A stretch of DNA of 64,000 nt, taken from positions 1 to 64,000 of the forward strand of contig JAKSBX010000156.1 in assembly GCA_022360905.1 (NCBI GenBank). Reading direction: 5' to 3'. The notes below the pieces were generated by a model. The model ran no database searches, was not told the DNA's origin, and saw only the letters and a list, made by a program, of their open reading frames with translations. The DNA comes from Chromatiales bacterium (GTDB lineage: Bacteria > Pseudomonadota > Gammaproteobacteria > Chromatiales > Chromatiaceae). The position numbers and the translations under genes are program-made. This document shows positions 35,807-43,437 of this stretch, in pieces. Each line of letters begins with the position of its first letter. The stretch's first letter is position 1.

Positions 35807-35821
35807 TACCATCACCGTCAG

Positions 35822-36505
35822 TCACTTAGGACCTGTTAACCAATCTGCAATCCAGGCCTGACTCAGATCTCTCGGGTCGATGGCGAGTAACCATTTTCCC
35901 TTGCGGTCGATAATAAACAGCCTGGCCCCAGCCTCAACCCGCTTCACCACCGGATGATCTGTTCCTGGGCCTGCACGTAAATTGACCACATCAGCCTTAA
36001 CCTTCCTCTGCTCACTGAGCCAATCTGACTCTAGCACTGTTTTGAGTTGATTTATCAGTGCTTTTTCCGGTTTCAGGAGCTTTGATTTTATGATGTCACG
36101 AGCATCTCCGTGCCCCCTCTCGGCTGCCATACGATACCATTTGAAGGCCTCTTGTTGATTCTTTTTGATACCTTCTCCGTTGGTGTAGGCCAATGCGAGG
36201 GCAAACATGGCTTCATTATGGCCCTGCGTAGCAGAACGTTTCCACCAGTAGACCGCCTTTTCGATATCAACCCTGAGTCCGTTCCCGTTAGCATAGAGCC
36301 AGCCCAGATGATAGGCCGCTTCCACATGACCTTGCATTGCCAATGGCCGCCAGAGACAGAATGCTTCTGCAAAATCACCATCGTTCAATGATGACATGCC
36401 CAGTTCAAAAGCTTCCCCATATAAGCTACGACTGTTGATTAGAATCAAAAGTAATAATGATCTATAACATACTGTTATTAAAATATTATTACTTCTGATA
36501 GTCAT
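35822..36505 (-). CDS. Sel1-repeat protein with C-terminal SH3-like domain
   Basis: The 227-aa product has a hydrophobic N terminus that looks like a signal peptide. Three Sel1-like repeats follow (AAYHLGWLYANGNGLRVDIEKAVYWW; AMFALALAYTNGEGIKKNQQEAFKWY). A bacterial SH3 domain closes the protein (VKADVVNLRAGPGTDHPVVKRVEAGARLFI). Such proteins are usually periplasmic adaptors. The last codons (DWLTGPK) and the stop lie over the motif GTTAACAGGTCC, the reverse of the solo terminal-repeat motif, so the native C terminus may have been altered by an element end. It ends the MTIP/peroxiredoxin run on this strand. Confidence 0.85.
   Translation of the reverse strand: MTIRSNNILITVCYRSLLLLILINSRSLYGEAFELGMSSLNDGDFAEAFCLWRPLAMQGHVEAAYHLGWLYANGNGLRVDIEKAVYWWKRSATQGHNEAMFALALAYTNGEGIKKNQQEAFKWYRMAAERGHGDARDIIKSKLLKPEKALINQLKTVLESDWLSEQRKVKADVVNLRAGPGTDHPVVKRVEAGARLFIIDRKGKWLLAIDPRDLSQAWIADWLTGPK
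35826..35840 (+). repeat. Solo terminal-repeat-like motif inside a gene end
   Basis: TTAGGACCTGTTAAC, one base different from the element end TTAGGGCCTGTTAAC, overlaps the last sense codons of the Sel1/SH3 gene. Confidence 0.45.
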
Positions 36506-36529
36506 AGTATGTTAGTCTCTGAATCCGGC

Positions 36530-37273
36530 TTAGGTACGCTCCCGAAGCAGTATGCTCAGTAGCTTTCTTACTTGTTCCATCCCCAGAATCAGATTCTTTT
36601 CGATATCCTTCATGCTGATTGATGCCTCCTGCTTTCCAGCCCCCCAATTAGCCACCACGGCACAGGAGGCATAACAGAGCTCAAACTCCCTGGCCAAGGC
36701 CGCTTCCGGCATGCCTGTCATCCCTACGATATCACAACCGTCCCTTTCCATCCGAGTAACCTCTGCTGCGGTTTCCAGACGTGGACCCTGTGTTGCCCCA
36801 TAGGTACCTCCGTCAACACAGCCAACACCGCTGCTATTGGCGGCATCGATCAGACTTTGCCGCAATTGTTGACAATAAGGGTAGGTAAAATCGATATGGG
36901 TGACGTGTTGCAGATCCTTTTCGTAGATCGTGTGATCACGGCCAAAGGTATAATCGATAATCTGATCAGGAATGACAATCTTTCCTGGGGCCATTTCCGA
37001 TGTGATGCCCCCTACCGCAGCCACACCAATGACCCGATCCACACCAATATGGTGTAAGGCCCAGAGATTTGCCCGATAGTTGACCCGGTGCGGTGGAATG
37101 GTATGGGTTGCCCCATGCCTGGGAAGGAATACCACTTCACTTCCGGCAATTCTGCCGTGAGTCAGTGCTGCTGAAGGTTCGCCAAAAGGCGTATGGCAGA
37201 CCTCCCGGTGAGTAATTTCAAGATCCGGGATTTTGTTCAACCCGGTACCGCCGATGATCGCCAGTTTAGTCAT
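36530..37273 (-). CDS. S-methyl-5'-thioinosine phosphorylase (MTAP/PNP family)
   Basis: This 247-aa family-2 nucleoside phosphorylase has the phosphate-binding start LAIIGGTGLNKIPDLE, RHGATHTIPPHRVNYRANLWAL, IDYTFGRDHT, TYGATQGPRLETAAE and MTGMPEAALARE. Gammaproteobacterial members of this group near nagZ and hpt are S-methyl-5'-thioinosine phosphorylases, in Pseudomonas PA3004-like proteins. They recycle methylthioadenosine after deamination. True MTA phosphorylase activity is the alternative. The ATG at 37273 gives the family start; the track start at 37339 adds 22 atypical residues. Confidence 0.88.
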   Translation of the reverse strand: MTKLAIIGGTGLNKIPDLEITHREVCHTPFGEPSAALTHGRIAGSEVVFLPRHGATHTIPPHRVNYRANLWALHHIGVDRVIGVAAVGGITSEMAPGKIVIPDQIIDYTFGRDHTIYEKDLQHVTHIDFTYPYCQQLRQSLIDAANSSGVGCVDGGTYGATQGPRLETAAEVTRMERDGCDIVGMTGMPEAALAREFELCYASCAVVANWGAGKQEASISMKDIEKNLILGMEQVRKLLSILLRERT

Positions 37274-37356
37274 TCTTAAATAGGGTCTTTTATTGCTCGA
37301 TAATCCATGGTCATTGTGGCCGGCATCCACGCCGGCCACAATAGATTAAAGGTGGC

Positions 37357-37962
37357 TCAGAGGCTTTCGCTGTGGTCCGCCAGGTAGTTTGCAACCCCCT
37401 CGGGCGTATCCTTCATCCCCGCATCACCATCTTTCCAGCCAGCAGGACAGACTTCACCATGCTCTTCATTGAACTGAAGTGCATCGACCATGCGTATCAT
37501 CTCATCGATATTTCTGCCCAGCGGTAGATCATTGACAACCTGGTGGCGTACAACACCCGATCTATCGATCAGGAAGGAACCACGAAGCGCCACATTGCCG
37601 TCAGCGGTTTCCACATCATAGGCTTTACAGATGGCATGATTCATGTCCGCAACCAAAGGATAGCCAACCGGGCCGATGCCACCATCGTTAACCGGTGTAT
37701 TACGCCAGGCATTGTGGGTGTAGTGAGAGTCGATGGAGCATCCAACCACTTCAACTTGCCGTTTTTTAAACTCCTCCAGACGATGATCGAACGCGATCAG
37801 TTCTGAAGGGCAGACAAAAGTGAAGTCGAGCGGATAGAAAAACAGTACCGCATATCTGTTTTTGATCGTTTTACTGAAGTTAAAGTCATCTACGATCGAG
37901 CCATCACCAAGCACCGCTGCTGCTGTGAAATCCGGTGCCTCCCGTCCAACAAGTACGCCCAC
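37357..37962 (-). CDS. 2-Cys peroxiredoxin (AhpC/Prx1 type)
   Basis: This 201-aa peroxiredoxin reduces peroxides through its peroxidatic cysteine in FTFVCPSEL (Cys51). The resolving cysteine is in EVCPAGW (Cys172) of the partner subunit. The sequence also has the GG..PL-type segment GGIGPVGYPLVAD and the C-terminal extension typical of thioredoxin-coupled typical 2-Cys enzymes. No flavoprotein reductase (AhpF) gene is adjacent. It precedes MTIP by 83 bp on the same strand. Confidence 0.93.
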   Translation of the reverse strand: MGVLVGREAPDFTAAAVLGDGSIVDDFNFSKTIKNRYAVLFFYPLDFTFVCPSELIAFDHRLEEFKKRQVEVVGCSIDSHYTHNAWRNTPVNDGGIGPVGYPLVADMNHAICKAYDVETADGNVALRGSFLIDRSGVVRHQVVNDLPLGRNIDEMIRMVDALQFNEEHGEVCPAGWKDGDAGMKDTPEGVANYLADHSESL

Positions 37963-38284
37963 AATGAACCTCCTGAGAAATTTGCTTGAGTTGAAAAAAG
38001 TATGGATGAAAAAATCTGAGCGCTATATTAGAGACTCTTTACCCATGATGCTACGATTTGTCTCAATTTCCTCATAGGAATTTCGACAATCACCTTTGAC
38101 TCAGGCTGACTGGGGCAAGAAATAGGTATGTGATTGAAAGTTGGAGATAAGCAGATGCCTAAGGTGATCGACTGGCAGGCACTGTCGAGATGAGCAACCT
38201 GGCTGGGAATGAACTTTATTCCAGGCAAAAAAATAGGGGGTTAAACTACTACCCCCCGACACTTCTCCTCCAATGATCCTGATT
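37963..38284. other. Gap between hemerythrin and peroxiredoxin genes
   Basis: A 322-bp gap. It holds the hemerythrin terminator (38227-38257) and the presumed peroxiredoxin promoter close to 37963. No OxyR- or SoxR-type site is recognised by eye and no ORF is supported. Confidence 0.5.
38227..38257 (-). terminator. Rho-independent terminator after the hemerythrin gene
   Basis: On the minus strand a 5-6 bp G-C stem (GGGGG/CCCCC) with an 11-base loop is followed by ATTTTTTT. It lies 28 bp beyond the hemerythrin stop. Confidence 0.85.
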
Positions 38285-38725
38285 TTATACTGCCTGGGCA
38301 AAAACCCCGGACTTTTCTAACGTTGGTATCAGGATCGTCTCTTCGCGCTGAATTCGGTCTTCGATCATGTCGAAAATCTCGAATGTGTCAGCGATAAACT
38401 CATCTGAAAAGTTGAAGTCGCAGTTCTTCAACCATTTATTATGATATCGTTCGAACTGTTTTCTAATGGGTTTTTGCCCATTCAGAAACCCCCAGGCCAT
38501 GGATTTCAACTTCGGATCTTGATGAGTCAGCAGGTCAGGATAGACACCTCGATCCTGGTCTGACATATGCCCCTTCATCATCTCCGCCAGATCGCAAATC
38601 ATCTTGTGGGTTGTCATTGCGTTTGGCCTTATGCTCAACTGTTCCCTGGTCATCATAGCTCTTAAATCACTGATAATCTGCTGCATATCAGTGTGGCTAC
38701 CTTTCATGCTTTCCAATGTGCTCAC
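38285..38725 (-). CDS. Hemerythrin-like (HHE) protein
   Basis: The 146-aa all-helical product has hemerythrin/HHE features, with His and acidic residues at helix ends: GSHTDMQQII, MKGHMSDQDRGVYP, QFERYHNKWL and REETILIPTL. Such proteins bind a di-iron centre for oxygen or nitric-oxide sensing, storage or repair (RIC-like). It starts at GTG 38725 behind AAAGGAGGG. It is a single gene with its own terminator. Divergence from oxygen-binding hemerythrin, for example which histidines bind iron, needs alignment. Confidence 0.85.
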   Translation of the reverse strand: MSTLESMKGSHTDMQQIISDLRAMMTREQLSIRPNAMTTHKMICDLAEMMKGHMSDQDRGVYPDLLTHQDPKLKSMAWGFLNGQKPIRKQFERYHNKWLKNCDFNFSDEFIADTFEIFDMIEDRIQREETILIPTLEKSGVFAQAV

Positions 38726-38951
38726 ACTATACCCTCCTTTAACGGTGCAAACTCCGACTGTCAGCCGGAGAGACGCGAACTCGATTGAATTTATCAGAAC
38801 TCCCCAGTCTGATGCCGGGTTCCGTCATGATGGTACAAGCTTGTACTATTTGTGGGTAAATAGCAATAGGTGCCTAATATCTCTACTATTTTTCTAGGAA
38901 ATCGTAGCAGGGTTTACCCTTGTATAGCATTATTCAATATTAGGGAAATTA

Positions 38952-39509
38952 CTAACTCTCGGGGAGAGCGTAGATGGCTGCAGCGTTTCTGTGGTAACCC
39001 TTGTAGTCCATTCCATAGCCGAATACATAGCGGTCTTCCACCTGCAATCCGACAAAATCTGCTTTAAAACCGATCCCCCGGTCGTGCCTCTTTTCCACCA
39101 GAACGGCACTCAATACCTCCTCTGCACCTGCATCCCGACAAGCTTCCACAATGGCCGCCAATGTGATGCCATGATCCAGGATGTCATCAACGATGAGGAT
39201 TGTCTCTCCAGCCAGTGAGGCACTGGGATGCCCTTTCCACTCCAGCTCAGAGCCCGATGTCCCTCCCCTGTAGCGGGTCGCATGAATGTAGTCATGACGG
39301 AGCGGGAAACTCAGTCTGGTCAAGAGTTGTCCCGTTGGAATCAACGCACCGTTCATGACGCACAACACCAGCGGATCCCTGGTAGCGAGCCGGTCACTAA
39401 TCTCCAGCGCCATTTGATCCAGGGCTTGTTCAATCTGTTGACTGTCATAGATCAAATCTGCTGCAGCCAATACTTCGGCGGCCTGTTGTGCACTAATCGT
39501 CATGGTCAA
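38952..39509 (-). CDS. hpt: Hypoxanthine-guanine phosphoribosyltransferase
   Basis: The 185-aa enzyme salvages hypoxanthine and guanine with PRPP. It has CVMNGALIPTGQLL near the start, the PRPP motif ILIVDDILDHGITL and FKADFVGLQVEDRYVFGYGMDYKGYHRN near the end. These give the acidic pair and purine-binding lobe of HPRT. Its start lies 17 bp inside the nagZ 3' end, so the two are translationally coupled. Purine salvage follows in function from the nucleoside phosphorylase gene 2 kb away. Confidence 0.92.
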   Translation of the reverse strand: MTMTISAQQAAEVLAAADLIYDSQQIEQALDQMALEISDRLATRDPLVLCVMNGALIPTGQLLTRLSFPLRHDYIHATRYRGGTSGSELEWKGHPSASLAGETILIVDDILDHGITLAAIVEACRDAGAEEVLSAVLVEKRHDRGIGFKADFVGLQVEDRYVFGYGMDYKGYHRNAAAIYALPES

Positions 39510-40551
39510 GTCCCAGATTTAGTGGTGTTTCATGGGGGATTACTGAAAGCTGGTTGACCGCCTGTTTCCAGCGAGAGTCCAGGTGGATCTGCTGTAAAGA
39601 TCGCTGCTTTCTACCATGCATCCTTACCAGTCGGACATGGGCAGCCGGATCGTTATAGGTTTTCAAGCGCTCCAACACCTGAATCGCTGCACGGCGGTTA
39701 TTACAGACTAGAATCATGTCGCATCCCGCCTCAAGTGCAACCATAGCGCGTTCAGCATAGTCCCCCGCTTCGCTGGCGGCAGCCATATCCAGATCATCAC
39801 TGAAAATCACCCCCTGAAATCCCAGCTGTTGCCTGAGTACCTGCTTCAACCAAAAGCCTGAAAATCCTGCCAGATCCTTGTCTATATGCTGGTAGATGAC
39901 GTGGGCAGGCATAATGGCTTCCATGCCCGCTTCGATCATACTTTCAAACGGCCTCAGATCCTCCATTTTCAGATCCTCGAATCGCCGCTGATCAATCGGC
40001 AGGGCCAGATGCGAATCAGCTGCCACCCCCCCGTGACCGGGAAAGTGTTTGCCAACCACAGCCATGCCCGCCTCATGACAGCCCTGCATCCATGCGTGAG
40101 CCAGACGGGTCACCTCATCCGGATTTTTGGAAAAGGCACGATCGCCGATCACTTCGCTGATGCCCAGACCCAGATCCAATACCGGGGCGAAACTGAAATC
40201 AACGCCACAGCTACGTAGCTCTGAGGCCATCAACCAACCGCCAAGCTCGGCCAGTCTCAAGCCCTGATCCGGGTGTTTACGGTACTGCTCCCCATACCAG
40301 GCAGCAGGCGGCAACTCTGAAAAGCCTGGCCGGAAACGCTGAACACGCCCCCCCTCATGATCCACAGCAATCAGCAACTGGGGAGTTCTGACGTTATGGA
40401 TATCGGTGCATAGCCTGCTGAGTTGCTCCATGGATTGATAGTTTCGAGAGAACAGAATGACCCCGCCCACCGCAGGGTGCCTCAGCAGCTCCCGTTCCTC
40501 CGGGGTAATCTCCAACCCTTCTAGATCAATCATCACCGGCCCGAGACTCAT
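39493..40551 (-). CDS. nagZ: Beta-N-acetylglucosaminidase NagZ (GH3)
   Basis: NagZ removes N-acetylglucosamine from muropeptides imported during cell-wall recycling. The 352-aa sequence has the GH3 motif KHFPGHGGVAADSHLALP, the acid/base loop and the nucleophile segment GVIFSDDLDMAAAS. Other features are DHEGGRVQRFR and DFSFAPVLDLG. The start is ATG 40551 (MSLGPVMIDLEG); the track start at 40620 adds 23 residues without support. Being cytosolic it has no signal. The adjacent L,D-transpeptidase and peptide-uptake genes form a loose cell-wall-related neighbourhood. Confidence 0.95.
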   Translation of the reverse strand: MSLGPVMIDLEGLEITPEERELLRHPAVGGVILFSRNYQSMEQLSRLCTDIHNVRTPQLLIAVDHEGGRVQRFRPGFSELPPAAWYGEQYRKHPDQGLRLAELGGWLMASELRSCGVDFSFAPVLDLGLGISEVIGDRAFSKNPDEVTRLAHAWMQGCHEAGMAVVGKHFPGHGGVAADSHLALPIDQRRFEDLKMEDLRPFESMIEAGMEAIMPAHVIYQHIDKDLAGFSGFWLKQVLRQQLGFQGVIFSDDLDMAAASEAGDYAERAMVALEAGCDMILVCNNRRAAIQVLERLKTYNDPAAHVRLVRMHGRKQRSLQQIHLDSRWKQAVNQLSVIPHETPLNLGLDHDD

Positions 40552-40767
40552 GCCATTTCTCCCTGATACAAACTGGCTTTCGCAGCTGACAGAAAGGAGT
40601 TCCAATTGACCTTTATGCAAAATCGAATGCTGTTTCCTGGTGCTTTTATGATCATTGAGTTTTAAATACTATCTGCTAGGGCTTATCATCGAAGCGCTTG
40701 CTTATGCTATTAATTTTTAGCTCAGTATGCCGCAAACATAGATGAAGTGAAAATCAGGGTTTGAATC

Positions 40768-41181
40768 ATGCGAAATCTCTTTTTGATCTGTCTTTTGCTG
40801 CTCCTTCCGACACAACTTATCTGGGCTGAGGATGAAAATGAAGATGAGGAAGGGGAAAAAGCACCCGTCAAAATCAGTTACTATCAGATCAAACCCTCGC
40901 TGGTCGCCAATCTGGCCGAGGGGGGGAAATACATTCGCTGCGATATTCAGCTGATGACCAAAGATGAGGCTTTTCTCGAATCCTTGGCACTGCATGGCCC
41001 GGCGATACGCCACGCATTGCTGATGCTGCTTTCCGAACAGGATGGAAAAACCCTCAAGTCCTCTGGTGGTAAGGAAGCGCTACGCAAAGCTGCACTCAGA
41101 GAAGTAAAAAAAATACTCGATGAAGCTACGGGTAAAGATGCCGTCGAGGCACTACTCTTCACAACCTTTTTTGTGCAATAG
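40768..41181 (+). CDS. Secreted FliL-family protein
   Basis: The 137-aa product has a signal peptide (MRNLFLICLLLLLPTQLIWA) in place of the usual FliL transmembrane helix. A short acidic stretch follows, and then a FliL-like domain: YYQIKPSLVANLAEGGKYIRCDIQLMTKDEAFLE, GPAIRHALLMLLSEQDGKTL, LFTTFFVQ. FliL is a flagellar basal-body protein, but no flagellar genes are nearby. Many such single FliL-like secreted proteins occur away from flagellar loci. It is a single plus-strand gene. Confidence 0.85.
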   Translation: MRNLFLICLLLLLPTQLIWAEDENEDEEGEKAPVKISYYQIKPSLVANLAEGGKYIRCDIQLMTKDEAFLESLALHGPAIRHALLMLLSEQDGKTLKSSGGKEALRKAALREVKKILDEATGKDAVEALLFTTFFVQ

Positions 41182-41228
41182 GTTGAATTGTGGAACTTAT
41201 TAACCCGCTAGCCCAGTAAGACTATGGC

Positions 41229-42026
41229 TTACGAATGAGACCGGTGGTCCAAGCGGTCCCTCAGCCTGTCGCCGAGCATATTGAGTGACAGTACCACCAA
41301 CATAATCGCCACCCCGGGTGCCAATACCATATGGGGTGCCATCAACATATAGCTGGCACCATCCCTGATCAGACTCCCCCATGAGGCATCGGGCGGTTGA
41401 ATACCCAGCCCAAGGAAGGATAATCCTGCCTCGGCGATGACCATGCCTGCCATACCGAATGTCGCTTCCACGATCAGCGGTGCTGACAACAGGGGCAGTA
41501 GATGGCGTATCAGAATTAAATGACGGGGCGTTCCCAGAGCAATCGCCGCGGTTACATGATCCCGTTGTTTGAGTGACAGTACCTGTCCCCGGGTTAAACG
41601 GGCAAATCCCACCCAACCCACGGCAGAGAGTGCAATAATGAGATTATCCACCCCTGGTCCCATAACACCGGCCAGTGCAATCGCCAGGAGTATTCCGGGA
41701 AATGCCAGAAACACATCCATGATCCTGACCAGGATAAGATCCAGCCAACCGCCCTGATAGCCAGCAAACAATCCAACAGCCGTTCCAATCAACAGGGAGA
41801 GTGACACCACCCCAAATGAGACCAACAGGGATACCTGAGCGCCTACCCAAATCCGTTGCAGAATTGGACGCCCTAGATCGTCATAGCCCATCAATCCCTG
41901 ATCACCCGGTCGCATAAGAATTCGCTGCAGGTCTATCTGGTTGGCTGATTCCGTAACCCAGCCTCCGGTGAATGCCGCCACGGCCCATAGCGCCAGGATA
42001 CTAAGCGGAAACCAATACCTGATCAT
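41229..42026 (-). CDS. Peptide/nickel-type ABC transporter permease (DppC/OppC-like)
   Basis: The 265-aa integral membrane subunit has the binding-protein-dependent inner-membrane pattern, with the EAA loop region near TAAIALGTPRHLILIRHLLP. Hydrophobic segments, GRPILQRIWVGAQVSLLVSFG and LGLGIQPPDASWGSLIRDG are characteristic of the second permease in oligopeptide importers. It is the last gene of the operon (SBP, L,D-transpeptidase, DppB-like, this one). No ATPase gene follows; the next gene downstream is the convergent FliL-like gene. Confidence 0.93.
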   Translation of the reverse strand: MIRYWFPLSILALWAVAAFTGGWVTESANQIDLQRILMRPGDQGLMGYDDLGRPILQRIWVGAQVSLLVSFGVVSLSLLIGTAVGLFAGYQGGWLDLILVRIMDVFLAFPGILLAIALAGVMGPGVDNLIIALSAVGWVGFARLTRGQVLSLKQRDHVTAAIALGTPRHLILIRHLLPLLSAPLIVEATFGMAGMVIAEAGLSFLGLGIQPPDASWGSLIRDGASYMLMAPHMVLAPGVAIMLVVLSLNMLGDRLRDRLDHRSHS

Positions 42027-42952
42027 TTAGCGTTATCCAGTCGGATGCGCGGATCGATCAATCCATACAACAGATCGGTTAGGGTATTGACCAGCACATA
42101 CATCAAGCTGATGAAGAGCACGCAACCCTGCACAACGGGATAGTCGCGTTTTTGAATCGACTCGATCATCAGTGAACCAATGCCGGGCCAATCGAACACC
42201 ACCTCGGTAACGACTGCCCCCCCCAGCAATGCGCCGAGCTGCAATCCGAGCAGGGTAACCACGGGAAGCCAGGCATTACGCATCGCATGTCGCCAGATCA
42301 CCTGTAACTCAGCAACCCCTTTAGCCCTTGCCGTGCGGACAAAATCCTCCCCCAGAACTTCCAGTAAGCTGCTGCGAACCATGCGCGCCAGTATGGCTGC
42401 AAATCCGGTCCCCAAGGTCACCGCCGGCAATATCAGGTTGGAGAGCCCCCCTCGCCCGCTGACCGGCGTCAACCCCAGCCACAATGAGAAACAGAGTATC
42501 AACATGGGACCCAACCAGAAATTGGGGATGGAGACGCCGAGCATGGAAAACCCCATCGCCCCCCAGTCCCAGGATTTACCCCGTTCCACGGCGGCCAGGA
42601 TGCCTAACGGAACAGCTATGACAACGGCCACAAAAAGGGCCGCAATCGCCAGCTCCAAGGTGGCCGGGATTCGCTCAGCCAGCAACTCGCTGACCGGTCG
42701 TTTGCTGTGCAGGGAGTGGCCCAGGTCGAAGTGCGCCAAGCCGCTGAAATAGTTTACCAACTGCTCATCAATCGGCTGATCCAGACCGAGGCTGGTTCGC
42801 AGCGCCTGCCGATCTGCCGGTCTTGCAGACTCCCCCAGCATCACATCTACGGGATCTCCCGGCACCAGGTGAATCAGTAGAAAGACCAGACAGGCAACAC
42901 CTAACATCGAACCGAGCGCCGTCACCACTCTGGACAACAGAAAACGCCCCAT
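42023..42952 (-). CDS. Peptide/nickel-type ABC transporter permease (DppB/OppB-like)
   Basis: The 309-aa first permease has the OppB pattern: MGRFLLSRVVTALGSMLGVACLVFLLIHLVPGDPVDVMLGE near the start, ARAKGVAELQVIWRHAMRNAWLPVVTLLG (EAA loop) and VTEVVFDWPGIGSLMIESIQKRDYPVVQG. The start is ATG 42952, which overlaps the L,D-transpeptidase stop as TGATG. The track start at 42991 would run deeper into that gene. Its stop overlaps the second permease start by a few bases. Confidence 0.95.
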   Translation of the reverse strand: MGRFLLSRVVTALGSMLGVACLVFLLIHLVPGDPVDVMLGESARPADRQALRTSLGLDQPIDEQLVNYFSGLAHFDLGHSLHSKRPVSELLAERIPATLELAIAALFVAVVIAVPLGILAAVERGKSWDWGAMGFSMLGVSIPNFWLGPMLILCFSLWLGLTPVSGRGGLSNLILPAVTLGTGFAAILARMVRSSLLEVLGEDFVRTARAKGVAELQVIWRHAMRNAWLPVVTLLGLQLGALLGGAVVTEVVFDWPGIGSLMIESIQKRDYPVVQGCVLFISLMYVLVNTLTDLLYGLIDPRIRLDNAK

Positions 42953-43437
42953 CAGTCCCGGATCTCCACCAACATCCCAGGCTCGACCCAATCAAACAGC
43001 TCGATAAGATCCCGGTTGCGCATTCTGATACAGCCATGGGATTTCGCCACCCCCATGGGTTCACGGTCTGGTGTACCATGGATATAGATGTATCGTCTTA
43101 GGGTATCCACCTGGCCACCGCGGTTGAAACCGGGTTCAATACCGGACAACCAGATAATGCGTGTTAACACCCAATCCCGCCCCGGCTGCCGTTCAGCCAA
43201 TAACTCACTATAGCACTCGCCGGTTGGACGCCTGCCGGCAAACACCGTGTTAATCGGGCAGTCGGCACCGATTTTGATACGAACCCGGTGCTTGCCTCGG
43301 GGGGTACAACCACTGCCTACAGACTCACCAGGGCCGTTCAGCCCGGAGGAAACAGGATAACGTGCCACCTCTTGGCCGGATTCCAGACAGCTCAGTTGCT
43401 GTCTGGCAAGATCAATTTGCAGTTGCCGATTGCACAT
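42952..43437 (-). CDS. L,D-transpeptidase (YkuD domain) in a peptide ABC operon
   Basis: YkuD-type enzymes form or edit 3-3 peptidoglycan cross-links, or attach proteins to peptidoglycan. The catalytic signature is present: YIYIHGTPDREPMG and SHGCIRMRN, with the nucleophile Cys and two His residues. A GCTPRGKHRVRIKIG segment matches family start-of-domain patterns. The 161-aa chain (ATG 43437; track start 43455) begins MCNRQLQIDLARQQL with no clear signal peptide, unlike most periplasmic members. It lies between the solute-binding protein and first permease, overlapping both. Co-translation indicates a shared task, probably with cell-wall peptides. Confidence 0.9.
   Translation of the reverse strand: MCNRQLQIDLARQQLSCLESGQEVARYPVSSGLNGPGESVGSGCTPRGKHRVRIKIGADCPINTVFAGRRPTGECYSELLAERQPGRDWVLTRIIWLSGIEPGFNRGGQVDTLRRYIYIHGTPDREPMGVAKSHGCIRMRNRDLIELFDWVEPGMLVEIRD

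Noticed and set aside
35597-35815. 72-aa minus-strand ORF
   Set aside because: It covers the dispersed repeat at 35666-35806; the coding look is due to repeat sequence.
42180-42752. 190-aa plus-strand ORF
   Set aside because: Antisense to the DppB-like permease, with a low-complexity composition typical of a shadow.
43140-43165. CGTGTTAACACC resembling the MITE end
   Set aside because: It encodes conserved residues of the L,D-transpeptidase and lacks the GGGCC part, so it is coincidence.
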